From NCBI GenBank assembly GCA_902799765.1, contig CADCBZ010000027.1:1-49160 (forward strand): a stretch of 49,160 bases of DNA, read 5' to 3'. Below, piece by piece: positions 32,594-40,855 of this stretch; position 1 is the stretch's first letter, and each line of letters begins with the position of its first letter. The DNA is from an uncultured Prevotellaceae bacterium (GTDB lineage: Bacteria > Bacteroidota > Bacteroidia > Bacteroidales > Bacteroidaceae). The position numbers and the translations under genes are program-made. Under the pieces are notes generated by a model. It was not told where the DNA came from and did no database searches. It saw only the letters and a program-made list of their open reading frames with translations.

Positions 32594-33934
32594 CTATATG
32601 ATTGGCAGTGAGATGCCGTTGATTTTCTGATAGATGTCGAGGGCATAGACGTCGGTCATGCCGCTGATGTAGTCGATGATTGCCATGAGGCGCGTTTCAA
32701 GGTCAGGGGCATCGATGTCATACTGGCTCGAGACACGACTGATGAGGTGCTTTGAGTAGAAACGCTCCGGGTGGACGGCGGCACCGATGAATTTCTGCAT
32801 GAGCGTCTGGATGATCTGATAACCGGACAGCTCCACGTCAAGCACAGGACGGCTCTTGTAAATGCGTTTTACGGAGAAGTCGCAGCAACGCTTGTAGGCC
32901 TCTTGTTGTAAGGTGCTGATTCGGTCGATGAGGCTTCCGTCAAAGGTGCCGTTGAGGATTTCTTCTTCATGTTCGACGAACACACGGACGCACTCGTTCT
33001 CGAGTTTGCCGATGACACACGCCCGTAGATAGACCACCTTTTCATTGTTATCCGTCACACCTTCCTCCTTGATACGTTGGAGGATATGCTGCTGACTCTC
33101 GGCATCGAAGAAGTCGAGGAGCAGTTGCATGGTCTCTTCGTGGGAGATGATCTTCAGCTTATGGGCATCTTCGAGGTCCATGATCTCATAGCAGATATCA
33201 TCGGCAGCCTCGACGAGATACACCAGCGGATGACGGGCGTATCTCAGCGGTTCACCTGCCTCCGAGAGACAGGGGATGCCTAACTCCTGGGCGATCTTGC
33301 GGTAAGCGTCTTTCTCAGAGTTGAAGAAGCCGAACTTACCTTTCTTGCCCGCAGCCGCTGAAGAGTAAGGATATTTCACGATGCTTGCCAAGGTGGAATA
33401 GGTCATCACGAAACCACCCGAGCGACGCCCCTTAAACTGGTGGGTGAGCAGACGGAAGGCGTTGGAGTTTCCCTCGAAGTGGGTGAGGTCATTCCAGAAA
33501 ATAGACGACACCTCACGTTGCAACTCCGTACCGGCGCCCTCTAAGAAATAGGCCTGCATCGCCTTTTCGCCGCTATGGCCGAAAGGTGGGTTGCCCAAGT
33601 CGTGAGCCAGACAGGCCGTCGCCACAATTTGTCCGATTTCCTGAAAGAGCGTATCCTTCAGTTCGGGATGCCGTTTGATGAGTTGCTGGGCCACGTCATT
33701 ACCTAACGACATGCCCACACTCGCCACCTCTAAAGAGTGGGTCAGACGGTTGTGTACGAAGATGCTGCCCGGGAGGGGAAACACCTGCGTCTTGTTCTGC
33801 AAACGACGGAAAGGGGCCGAGAATATCAGACGGTCATAGTCGCGTTTGAACTCCGTGCGGTCATCGTGGCGCTCCGGGTGACGATGTTCCTGCCCGAGAC
33901 GCTTATTAGATATTAGTTGCTGCCAATTCATCAT
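32594..33934 (-). CDS. dgt: dGTP triphosphohydrolase
   Basis: 446 aa from ATG 33934; ATG 33931 is equally possible, and the TTG further up is not needed. The HD-domain metal ligands are visible: H in NRLTHSLEVASVG, HD in ACLAHDLGNPPFGHSGE, and a distal Asp in VEAADDICYEIMDLEDAH. The family converts dGTP to deoxyguanosine and tripolyphosphate, tuning dNTP pools. It is transcribed divergently from dut, another dNTP-pool enzyme, through a shared 117-bp region with one promoter box each way. Seven bases separate it from dsbD. Confidence 0.95.
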   Translation of the reverse strand: MMNWQQLISNKRLGQEHRHPERHDDRTEFKRDYDRLIFSAPFRRLQNKTQVFPLPGSIFVHNRLTHSLEVASVGMSLGNDVAQQLIKRHPELKDTLFQEIGQIVATACLAHDLGNPPFGHSGEKAMQAYFLEGAGTELQREVSSIFWNDLTHFEGNSNAFRLLTHQFKGRRSGGFVMTYSTLASIVKYPYSSAAAGKKGKFGFFNSEKDAYRKIAQELGIPCLSEAGEPLRYARHPLVYLVEAADDICYEIMDLEDAHKLKIISHEETMQLLLDFFDAESQQHILQRIKEEGVTDNNEKVVYLRACVIGKLENECVRVFVEHEEEILNGTFDGSLIDRISTLQQEAYKRCCDFSVKRIYKSRPVLDVELSGYQIIQTLMQKFIGAAVHPERFYSKHLISRVSSQYDIDAPDLETRLMAIIDYISGMTDVYALDIYQKINGISLPII

Positions 33935-33944
33935 ATTCAAGATG

Positions 33945-33952
33945 CAAAAGTA
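33945..33952 (-). promoter_or_regulatory. -7 box for the dgt operon
   Basis: TACTTTTG on the minus strand, ten bases before ATG 33934. The implied leader is very short. Confidence 0.6.
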
Positions 33953-34015
33953 ATGAATTTCGGCTAAAAAACCATATTTTTCTCGGAAAATTATGGCTAA
34001 TTGGAAAGAAATCCG

Positions 34016-34023
34016 TACTTTTG
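34016..34023 (+). promoter_or_regulatory. -7 box for the dut operon
   Basis: TACTTTTG, 28 bases before the dut start codon, with TTGG upstream at 34001. Confidence 0.62.
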
Positions 34024-34051
34024 CACGTGATTAAAATGAAATTTTAAAAAG

Positions 34052-34489
34052 ATGTTAGAAATCAAGGTTGTCAACAAGGGCCATCAGCCTTTACCAGCAT
34101 ATGCGACAGAACAGAGCGCAGGCATGGATCTGCGTGCGAATCTGTCGGAACCGATCGTACTGAAACCCATGGAGCGCAGACTGATTCCGACAGGTCTGCA
34201 CATCGCCTTGCCCGCAGGCTATGAAGCCCAGGTGCGTCCGCGTAGCGGTCTGGCTCTGAAGAAGGGCATCACCGTGTTGAACTCCCCGGGTACGGTCGAT
34301 GCCGACTATCGCGGTGAGGTGGGTGTGCTGCTGATCAATCTGTCGCAGGAGGAGTTTGTCGTCAACGATGGTGAGCGTATCGCCCAGATGGTGATCGCTC
34401 GTCATGAACAGGGACAGTTTGTGCCTGTGGAGGTGCTCGATGAGACAGAGCGTGGCGAAGGTGGCTATGGTCATACAGGTGTGAAGTGA
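34052..34489 (+). CDS. dut: dUTP diphosphatase
   Basis: 145 aa, the usual size for the trimeric enzyme. All five motifs are present: [49 protein letters not shown], and the flexible C-terminal [10 protein letters not shown]. It hydrolyses dUTP to dUMP, keeping uracil out of DNA and supplying dTMP synthesis. The TGA stop overlaps the next ATG (TGATG), so it leads the dut-TPR-DUF4292-envC operon. Confidence 0.97.
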   Translation: MLEIKVVNKGHQPLPAYATEQSAGMDLRANLSEPIVLKPMERRLIPTGLHIALPAGYEAQVRPRSGLALKKGITVLNSPGTVDADYRGEVGVLLINLSQEEFVVNDGERIAQMVIARHEQGQFVPVEVLDETERGEGGYGHTGVK

Positions 34490-36195
34490 TGATGATACAG
34501 CGTAAGTTGGTTTTAATGGTTGTCATGTTACTGGGTCTGACGATTCAGGCACAGGAGCTGAAGACCTATGACCAGTTTTTCCTGGAAGCGATGATCCAAC
34601 GGGAGAAGGGCAACAATGATGCTGCCTTCGACCTGTTGCGTCATTGTCAGGAACTGAATCCTGATGCCCCAGAGGTGTATTTCTTCCTCGGGCAATATTA
34701 CTCACTCCTGAAGAATACGGAGAAAGCGATTGCATGTGTGAAGCGTGCTGCTGCTCTCGATCCGGACAACGAGATCTATGTGGAGACGTTGGCGCAGACC
34801 TATATCCGCCAGCAGGATTATGCCAGTGCGATACCTGTGGTCGAAGGCATCTATGCCCGTAACAAGGATCGCGAGGATATGCTGGAGCTGTTGTTCCAGC
34901 TCTATCAACAGGTAGAGGACTATGATCAGGCCATCGGTGTACTGAACCGTATGGAGGCGGTTGACGGCAAGAACGAACGGCTCTCCCTGGCCAAGGGTGA
35001 GATCTATTCCCGTAAGGGCGATAAGAAAGCGGTTGTCGCTGAGATGGAGGCCCTCGCCAAACAATATCCTAACGACCTGAACTATCTGGCGATGTATGGG
35101 GAGTCGCTGATGATGAACGGACAGGCCAAGAAGGCGCTGAACATCTATCATCAGGTGCTGAAGGAAGAGCCTGACAACAACCGCGTGCTGATGTCGTTGC
35201 GTACTTATTATCAGTCACAGGGCAATAAGGTGGTGGCTGACTCGCTGACAGAGCGGGTGTTGCTGAATAAGAATGCGACACCGGAGGAAAAGGTGCATCT
35301 CTTGCGTCAGGAGATCGCTTCCAGTGAGGCTGAGGGTGACAGCACTAAAGTGCTGACATTGTTCCGTAAGATGCTCGCCCAGCCTCAGGCAGATGTGGAG
35401 ATGGCTTTCTACTGTGCCTCGTATATGAGTGCGAAGAAGATGCCGAAGGACAGCATCCGTCCGGTGTTGGAACAGGTGCTGAAGATGGCACCGGATCAGG
35501 CGGCAGCCCGTTTGCAACTGGTGGGCTATGCTTGGGAGGATGAGGATCTGGACCGTGTGATCGCCCTGTGTCAGGACGCCCGTCAGTATAACCCCGATGA
35601 GATGGCGTTCTATTACTACCAGGGTATCGCCTACTATAAGCGCGACAGTCTCGATAAGGCCTTATCATCCTTCCAGAACGGTATCGGCGTGATTACTGAT
35701 AACAGTGACCCGCATATCGTGTCCGACTTCTATGCTGTGATGGGTGACATCCTGCATCAGAAGGGACTGGCTGAAGAGGCTTTTGCCGCCTACGATTCCT
35801 GCCTGGTATGGAAGGACGATAATATCGGCTGCCTGAACAACTACGCCTATTACCTTAGTGAAAGGGGAGAGCGGTTGGACACAGCTGAGGCCATGAGCTT
35901 CAAGACGGTGAAGGCAGAACCGAAGAATGCCACCTATCTGGATACCTATGCTTGGATCCTCTTCATGCAGAAGCGGTATTCCGAAGCTAAGATATACATC
36001 GATCAGGCCCTGCAGAACATAGGTGATGTGGATGCGCCTGGCAATGAGGTGATCATCGAACATGCGGGCGATATCTATGCCCTGAACAAGGAGATGGAAC
36101 GTGCGCTCTCATTCTGGCGTGATGCTCAGCAGAAGAAGCCTGAGGATCAACTGTTACAAAAGAAAATCAAACAAAAAAAATACATTAAAGAATGA
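34489..36195 (+). CDS. Exported tetratricopeptide-repeat protein
   Basis: 568 aa from ATG 34489; the GTG three bases earlier is not needed. The signal peptide is cut at IQA-QELK, exposing Gln. The rest is a chain of TPR-like helix pairs, for example AFDLLRHCQELNPDAPEVYF, AIACVKRAAALDPDNEIYVE, ALNIYHQVLKEEPDNNRVLM and AIALCQDARQYNPDEMAFY-like units, so it is a periplasmic scaffold. The order dut-TPR-DUF4292-M23 recurs in Bacteroidota by my recollection, and an envelope-assembly role is inferred. The stop overlaps the next start (ATGA). Confidence 0.88.
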   Translation: MMIQRKLVLMVVMLLGLTIQAQELKTYDQFFLEAMIQREKGNNDAAFDLLRHCQELNPDAPEVYFFLGQYYSLLKNTEKAIACVKRAAALDPDNEIYVETLAQTYIRQQDYASAIPVVEGIYARNKDREDMLELLFQLYQQVEDYDQAIGVLNRMEAVDGKNERLSLAKGEIYSRKGDKKAVVAEMEALAKQYPNDLNYLAMYGESLMMNGQAKKALNIYHQVLKEEPDNNRVLMSLRTYYQSQGNKVVADSLTERVLLNKNATPEEKVHLLRQEIASSEAEGDSTKVLTLFRKMLAQPQADVEMAFYCASYMSAKKMPKDSIRPVLEQVLKMAPDQAAARLQLVGYAWEDEDLDRVIALCQDARQYNPDEMAFYYYQGIAYYKRDSLDKALSSFQNGIGVITDNSDPHIVSDFYAVMGDILHQKGLAEEAFAAYDSCLVWKDDNIGCLNNYAYYLSERGERLDTAEAMSFKTVKAEPKNATYLDTYAWILFMQKRYSEAKIYIDQALQNIGDVDAPGNEVIIEHAGDIYALNKEMERALSFWRDAQQKKPEDQLLQKKIKQKKYIKE

Positions 36196-37046
36196 AATTG
36201 CTCAGTATTGTAAAAGTAGCCGTGTTGGCTTTGCCGTTAGTGCTGGTGTCTTGTAAATCACACAAGAATATCTCAACTGAACCCACTACTGTTAATAATA
36301 GAATTAAGAAGGGCGACTTAATCTCTAGCGTTAAGGATAATGCCCAGACGGGAAAGTTCTTCACATCGAAAGTGAAGTTCTCCGTGGAAGTCGGCCCACA
36401 GAAGCTGACGCTGACAGGTAATCTGAGGATGCGCCGTCATGACGTGATCCGTCTCCAGTTGATGGCTTTCGGCTTCGTGGAGGCAGGTCGTATTGAGTTG
36501 ACGAAGGAGTATGTGCTCATCATGGACCGTATCAACAAACAGTATCTGAAAGTGCCCTGGATCTCTGTTGACTTCCTCCGAAACAGCGGTATCGACTTCA
36601 ACACGATCCAGTCGCTGTTCTGGAATGAGCTTTTCGTGCCGGAAAATGTGAATTTTGATAGGCCTAAAGAGAGAGGCCCCGGTCCTTATAACATGTTGGA
36701 GAGTGGTAATGACATGATCCTCAGCCTGGAAGCCTCGAAACTGGACTACAGCTGGCTGGTCGATAGGCAGACGGCTTTTATCGAGATGGCAAATATCATG
36801 TATAAGGATCGGGTGAACGGTAATTCACAGCTGAATTGGGACTATGAGGAATTCAAACCGCTGAATAAGACCCAGTTCCCGCATAAGCATCAGATTACGT
36901 TGAACACAGGCGGAAAGGAAGTGAAACTCGGTATGACACTGAACCATATAGGATCTGATACGGAGTGGGAACCCCGCACGCTGATCTCGAATAAATACAG
37001 TGAGGTGTCTATCGATGAGATCATCCGTCGTTTCATGTCTCTTTAA
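36192..37046 (+). CDS. DUF4292 lipoprotein (LolA/LolB-like fold)
   Basis: 284 aa. The lipobox LVLVSCKS gives Cys near residue 21. The body has FFTSKVKFSVEVGPQKLTL, LRMRRHDVIRLQLMAFGF and EAGRIELTKEYVLIMDR, the DUF4292 pattern of beta strands with hydrophobic faces that resembles LolA/LolB lipoprotein carriers. A role in lipid or lipoprotein handling is therefore possible but untested here. It is coupled by ATGA to the TPR gene and lies 19 bases before the envC-like gene. Confidence 0.85.
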   Translation: MKLLSIVKVAVLALPLVLVSCKSHKNISTEPTTVNNRIKKGDLISSVKDNAQTGKFFTSKVKFSVEVGPQKLTLTGNLRMRRHDVIRLQLMAFGFVEAGRIELTKEYVLIMDRINKQYLKVPWISVDFLRNSGIDFNTIQSLFWNELFVPENVNFDRPKERGPGPYNMLESGNDMILSLEASKLDYSWLVDRQTAFIEMANIMYKDRVNGNSQLNWDYEEFKPLNKTQFPHKHQITLNTGGKEVKLGMTLNHIGSDTEWEPRTLISNKYSEVSIDEIIRRFMSL

Positions 37047-37065
37047 TTTATTCAGTAGATAACGC

Positions 37066-38673
37066 GTGAAACGATTATTGATATTCTGGATCTTGGCTTG
37101 CCTGGTGGCAGCAGCTCCAGCCCAGCAGACTCGGAAGAAGTCTGCCGGGCAGAAGACGACTGCCACTAAGACGACCAAAAAGACGGGCACCAAGAAAACC
37201 ACCACTAAGAAGACCACAAAGAAAACAACTACGACGCAGAAGAAACCCAGTGTCACGGTAAACAGTCTGAAGGACGAACAGGCACAGGTACGACAGCAGA
37301 TTAAGGAACAGGAGCGTCGTCTGAAGGCCAACGAGCAGGACGTGAAGAAACGTCTGCAGAACCTGATGGTGATCAACAACGAGATTGCCGATAAGCGTCG
37401 TACGATTGACACCATCCGAGGGGATATCACCCGTCTGGATGGTAACATCCATGTACTTCAGGCTCAGTTGAAGGTACTCGAACATGAACTCGACGAGCGT
37501 AAGCAGCGCTTCCAGAAGTCGATGCGTTATATGCACCGTAACCGTAGCATCCAGAGTCAGATGATGTTTATCTTCAGTGCGAAGAATTTCTCCCAGATGT
37601 ACCGTCGTCTGCGCTTTGTCCGTGAGTATGCAGCCTACCAGAAGGCACAGGGTGAGGCGGTGCAGTCGATGCAGGCACAGGTGGCGGAGGCTTTCGAGGA
37701 ACTGAAGACATCGAAACGTCAGAAGAATGATCTGCTCTATCGCGGTGAACAGGAGAAGAAGTCGCTGGAGAATAAGCAGGTAGAACAGGAGAAGGTGGTG
37801 AACTCGTTGAAGAAACAGCAGAAGACCATCATCAGCATCATCGACAAACAGAAGAAACGGGATGCCGAACTGAATGCCCAGATCGACAAACTGATTGCCG
37901 AGGAGATTGCCCGTGCCAAGGCTCGTGCGGAGGCAGAGGCTAAGCGGAAGGCAGAGGCAGAGGCTGCTAAGAAACGGGCAGAGGAGTTGGCAAGGAAGAA
38001 AGCGGAGGCAGAGGCTGCTGCCCGTGAGAATGCCAGAAAGATTGCAGAGGCCAAGGCACGTGAGGAGAAAGCGAAGGCAGAGGCCAGAGCGGCTGCCAAG
38101 AAGAGTGCTGAAGAAAAAGCAGCGGCAGAGCGTGCCGCCCGTGAGGCAGAGAAAGCCCGTCTGGCTGCTGAACGGAAGGCAAAGGCAGAGGCTGCTGCTC
38201 GTGAGAAGGAGGTGGCAGCTGCCAAGAAGTCGGTGGAGAAGGTCTATGTCTCCTCAGAGGATCAGCGTCTGAGTGGTAACTTCGAGAGCAACCGAGGTCG
38301 TCTGCCCATGCCTATCACCGGCAGCTATCAGATCGTGCACCGGTTCGGAACAAATCATGTGGATGACGTGAAAGGTCATGTCACACTTGATAAGAAAGGT
38401 ATCGACATCAAGGCACAGCCGGGTTCGCCTGTGCGTTGTATCTTCGATGGTGAAGTGAGTGCGGTCTTCGGTTATGCGGGGACCACGGTGGTGATCATCC
38501 GTCATGGTAACTACCTGTCGGTGTATTGCGACCTCGCCTCCGTGAGTGTCAGTCGCGGACAGAAGGTAAGCGCACGCCAAACCATCGGACGCTTAGGCTC
38601 CGAAGGCTTGATGCAGTTCCAACTGCGACGTGGCAATGAAAAACTGAACCCGGAGGGCTGGCTGTCTAGATAG
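37066..38673 (+). CDS. EnvC-like murein hydrolase activator (degenerate LytM/M23)
   Basis: 535 aa with a GTG start (MKRLLIFWILACLVAAAPAQ); no ATG fits. The signal is cut before QQTRKK. A Lys/Thr-rich segment (25-60) is followed by a long coiled coil (about 65-250) and an Ala/Glu/Lys/Arg-rich helix (about 265-385), then a LytM domain (about 410-535). In the LytM domain the zinc ligands are replaced: KKGID instead of H-x-G-x-D, YLSVYCDL instead of the late His, and LQFQLRR instead of H-x-H. It should therefore be catalytically inactive and activate an amidase during cell separation, as EnvC does. The stop lies in a hairpin shared with the convergent M20 gene. Confidence 0.9.
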   Translation: MKRLLIFWILACLVAAAPAQQTRKKSAGQKTTATKTTKKTGTKKTTTKKTTKKTTTTQKKPSVTVNSLKDEQAQVRQQIKEQERRLKANEQDVKKRLQNLMVINNEIADKRRTIDTIRGDITRLDGNIHVLQAQLKVLEHELDERKQRFQKSMRYMHRNRSIQSQMMFIFSAKNFSQMYRRLRFVREYAAYQKAQGEAVQSMQAQVAEAFEELKTSKRQKNDLLYRGEQEKKSLENKQVEQEKVVNSLKKQQKTIISIIDKQKKRDAELNAQIDKLIAEEIARAKARAEAEAKRKAEAEAAKKRAEELARKKAEAEAAARENARKIAEAKAREEKAKAEARAAAKKSAEEKAAAERAAREAEKARLAAERKAKAEAAAREKEVAAAKKSVEKVYVSSEDQRLSGNFESNRGRLPMPITGSYQIVHRFGTNHVDDVKGHVTLDKKGIDIKAQPGSPVRCIFDGEVSAVFGYAGTTVVIIRHGNYLSVYCDLASVSVSRGQKVSARQTIGRLGSEGLMQFQLRRGNEKLNPEGWLSR

Positions 38674-38680
38674 CCAGCCC
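38655..38680. terminator. Bidirectional hairpin spanning both convergent stop codons
   Basis: GGGCTGGCT-GTCTAGAT-AGCCAGCCC forms a 9-bp stem. The loop and stem hold the TAG stops of both the envC-like gene (38671-38673) and the M20 gene (38666-38668). There is no long T-run, so termination strength is uncertain. Confidence 0.65.
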
Positions 38681-39730
38681 CTCTAATAGAAAGACGTAGG
38701 TCTCGATGGCCTGCTGAATCTCCGAGATCTTAATGAACTCATCGGCAGAATGGGAGCGGCTTGACTCGCCGGGACCCAACTTGAACGAGGGGAAGGGCAT
38801 GAGGGCCTGATCGCTCAGCGTGGGCGAGCCGAAAGGCTGCATGCCGCGCTCCAGACATCTGCGGATGATGGGATGATCCTGCGAAATGCTGCTGGAGTGC
38901 AGACGGAACGAACGGGGCTTTAGCTCGCATTTCTGCATCTTCTTCTTTAGGAACTCAAAGAGGTACTCATTCTGATAGAACTCGTTTGTACGGATGTCGA
39001 GGACGAAATGCAGGGTGTCAGGCACCACATTATGCTGAGTGCCGCTCTCCACCACGGTGACCGTCATCTTCGTCGGTCCTAACAGCGGACTCTCTTTCCT
39101 GAACTTATAATCGCGCAACCACACCAGATCGTCGAGGGCCTCATAGATGGCATTCACACCCTCGTTTCTGGCGGCGTGGCCTGACTTGCCATAGGCATAG
39201 CCGTCGATCACCATCAGACCTTTTTCGGCAATGGCGGGTTGCATGCCTGTCGGCTCACCGACGATGGCGACATCCACTTTCGGCAACAGGGGCAACACCC
39301 GACTGAAACCATCCGCACCCGACACCTCCTCTTCGGCAGATGCCACCCAGAGGATGTTATAGTTACGCTGGCGATGGAGCATAATACGGTAGGTCTGGAG
39401 TAAGGCCACCAGTCCACCACCACAGTCATTGGAGCCAAGACCGTAGAGCAGGTCACCTTCCTGAGTCGGAGTGAAGGGATCACGGGTCCAGGAGGATACT
39501 GGTTTCACCGTGTCGATATGGGCATTCAACATCACCGTGGGACGGTTGTTGTCCCAATCCTGACAACCCACCCACAGGTTGTTGCCTTCACGTCCGAAGG
39601 GCAGATGCCAGCGATTCAGATACTCGGCCAGTTTGTCGGCGGCCTTCCACTCGTCACGGCTGACTGAGGGAATGGCTATCAGTTCCTTCAGCAGTTCTAA
39701 GGCGTCGTTCGTGTAATTGTTAATCTCCAT
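38666..39730 (-). CDS. M20-family metallo-hydrolase (ArgE/DapE-like)
   Basis: 354 aa from ATG 39730 (MEINNYTNDALELL); the longer frame lies within terC. Zinc and catalytic residues are seen in LNAHIDTVKPV (H-x-D), SNDCGGGLVAL, VASAEEEVSGADG (Glu-Glu) and IVGEPTG. The nearest known activities are N-acyl-ornithine deacetylase and succinyl-diaminopimelate desuccinylase. Bacteroidota use succinylated arginine intermediates, so an acyl-ornithine deacylase is plausible. No arg genes adjoin it, so I leave the symbol blank. It overlaps terC by 11 bases. Confidence 0.87.
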   Translation of the reverse strand: MEINNYTNDALELLKELIAIPSVSRDEWKAADKLAEYLNRWHLPFGREGNNLWVGCQDWDNNRPTVMLNAHIDTVKPVSSWTRDPFTPTQEGDLLYGLGSNDCGGGLVALLQTYRIMLHRQRNYNILWVASAEEEVSGADGFSRVLPLLPKVDVAIVGEPTGMQPAIAEKGLMVIDGYAYGKSGHAARNEGVNAIYEALDDLVWLRDYKFRKESPLLGPTKMTVTVVESGTQHNVVPDTLHFVLDIRTNEFYQNEYLFEFLKKKMQKCELKPRSFRLHSSSISQDHPIIRRCLERGMQPFGSPTLSDQALMPFPSFKLGPGESSRSHSADEFIKISEIQQAIETYVFLLEGLAI

Positions 39731-40652
39731 GACTCTGATGATTTGAAATGATATAAGAAAGTCCCATTGAGAGAACCAGTATGCCAAAGATAAAGGCTAA
39801 GGAGAGTGGGGTGGGCACCTTGATATCCCAGATGACATCCAACAGCATCTTGATACCCACGAAGCTGAGGATGATGCCCAGACCGTATTTCAGGTAGGTG
39901 AAATACTTGGCGACGGCAGCCAGGGCGAAGTAGAGGGCCCGCAGACCGAGGATGGCAAATACGTTACTCGTCAGGACGATGAACGGGTCACGACTGACGG
40001 AGAAGACGGCAGGGATACTGTCCACGGCAAAAGCCACATCGGTGGTCTCGATCACCAATAGGGCGATGAACAGCGGTGTGGCGAGGCGCTTGCCGTTTTC
40101 TATGACAAAGAACTTGTCGTCGTACATCTGGTCAGTCACAGGGAAGAATTTCTTGAAGAGCTTCACGAAGATGTTCTTCGAGGGATCCACGTTCTCATTG
40201 TCCTGATGGCCGAACATCTTGATGCCCGTATAGATGAGGAAGACGCCAAAAACGCCGAGTATCCACTCAAACTGGTTGATGATGGCCGTACCCGCAAAGA
40301 TGAAGATGCTGCGTAGCACCAAGGCACCAAAGATACCCCAGAAGAGTACCTCATGCTGGTATTTACGTTGGATGCCGAAGAAAGAGAAGAGCATCAGGAA
40401 CACGAAGAGGTTATCCATCGACAGGGATTTCTCGATCAGATAACCTGCCAGGAACTCCATCGCCTTCTCATCACCTTCAAACAGCCAGATACCACCGCAG
40501 AATAGCAGGGAGACGCCGATCCAGACGGCAGTCATCTTCAATGCTTCGGAGACGCTCACCTCGTGCTGGCCTTTCTTGCCGAACGACTTCAGGTCGATCA
40601 CCAGCATCACCAGCACTAAGACATAGAATAAAATCCAAGCCCAGAAGGGCAT
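39720..40652 (-). CDS. TerC/Alx-family integral membrane protein
   Basis: 310 aa from ATG 40652 (MPFWAWILFYVLVLVMLVID). This start is chosen because GGAAGTG lies just upstream and the TATCTTTG box at 40676-40683 leaves almost no leader for the alternative ATG at 40667. About nine membrane helices are visible, with the family motifs EKSLSMDNLFVF and TTDVAFAVDSIPAVF, whose Asp residues lie within helices. Relatives export manganese or confer tellurite resistance; manganese homeostasis is the better guess. I see no riboswitch of the mntP/alx type. Confidence 0.9.
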   Translation of the reverse strand: MPFWAWILFYVLVLVMLVIDLKSFGKKGQHEVSVSEALKMTAVWIGVSLLFCGGIWLFEGDEKAMEFLAGYLIEKSLSMDNLFVFLMLFSFFGIQRKYQHEVLFWGIFGALVLRSIFIFAGTAIINQFEWILGVFGVFLIYTGIKMFGHQDNENVDPSKNIFVKLFKKFFPVTDQMYDDKFFVIENGKRLATPLFIALLVIETTDVAFAVDSIPAVFSVSRDPFIVLTSNVFAILGLRALYFALAAVAKYFTYLKYGLGIILSFVGIKMLLDVIWDIKVPTPLSLAFIFGILVLSMGLSYIISNHQSHGD

Positions 40653-40675
40653 ACTTATCACTTCCATTTCGTCTG

Positions 40676-40683
40676 CAAAGATA
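40676..40683 (-). promoter_or_regulatory. -7 box for terC
   Basis: TATCTTTG on the minus strand. The same octamer recurs in the duplicate at 40765-40772. Confidence 0.62.
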
Positions 40684-40834
40684 GTGCAAACCGAGAGAAA
40701 TACCAAAGAAAATCTCGATTTTCTTTGTATTTCCGAGGTGCAGCCTATCTTCGAGGCGCAGGCTCAAAGATAGTGCAAAGTGTTCATAATACCAAAAAAG
40801 AAGATTAATGTTTTGTATTTCCGACAGAAAGTTG

Positions 40835-40842
40835 TATCTTTG
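40835..40842 (+). promoter_or_regulatory. -7 box for comEC
   Basis: TATCTTTG, 13 bases before ATG 40856. The corresponding place in the other copy (40746) has decayed to TATCTTCG. Confidence 0.62.
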
Positions 40843-40855
40843 CAACCAGTTAATC

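Larger units (their letters stand above)
40676..40852. repeat. Diverged tandem duplication of the terC-comEC promoter region
   Basis: Two copies, offset by 88-89 bases. Shared blocks are CAAAGATAGTGCAAA (40676 and 40765), TACCAAA (40701 and 40790), TTTGTATTTCCGA (40724 and 40812) and TATCTT (40746 and 40835). The intervening bases have diverged. Confidence 0.82.

Noticed and set aside
37895-38272. Arg-rich frame overlapping the EnvC-like helix region
   Set aside because: Arises from out-of-frame reading of repetitive Ala/Glu/Lys codons.
40477-40667. Riboswitch (mntP/yybP type) before terC
   Set aside because: The promoter lies too close to the start codon to leave room for one, and I saw no matching conserved loops.
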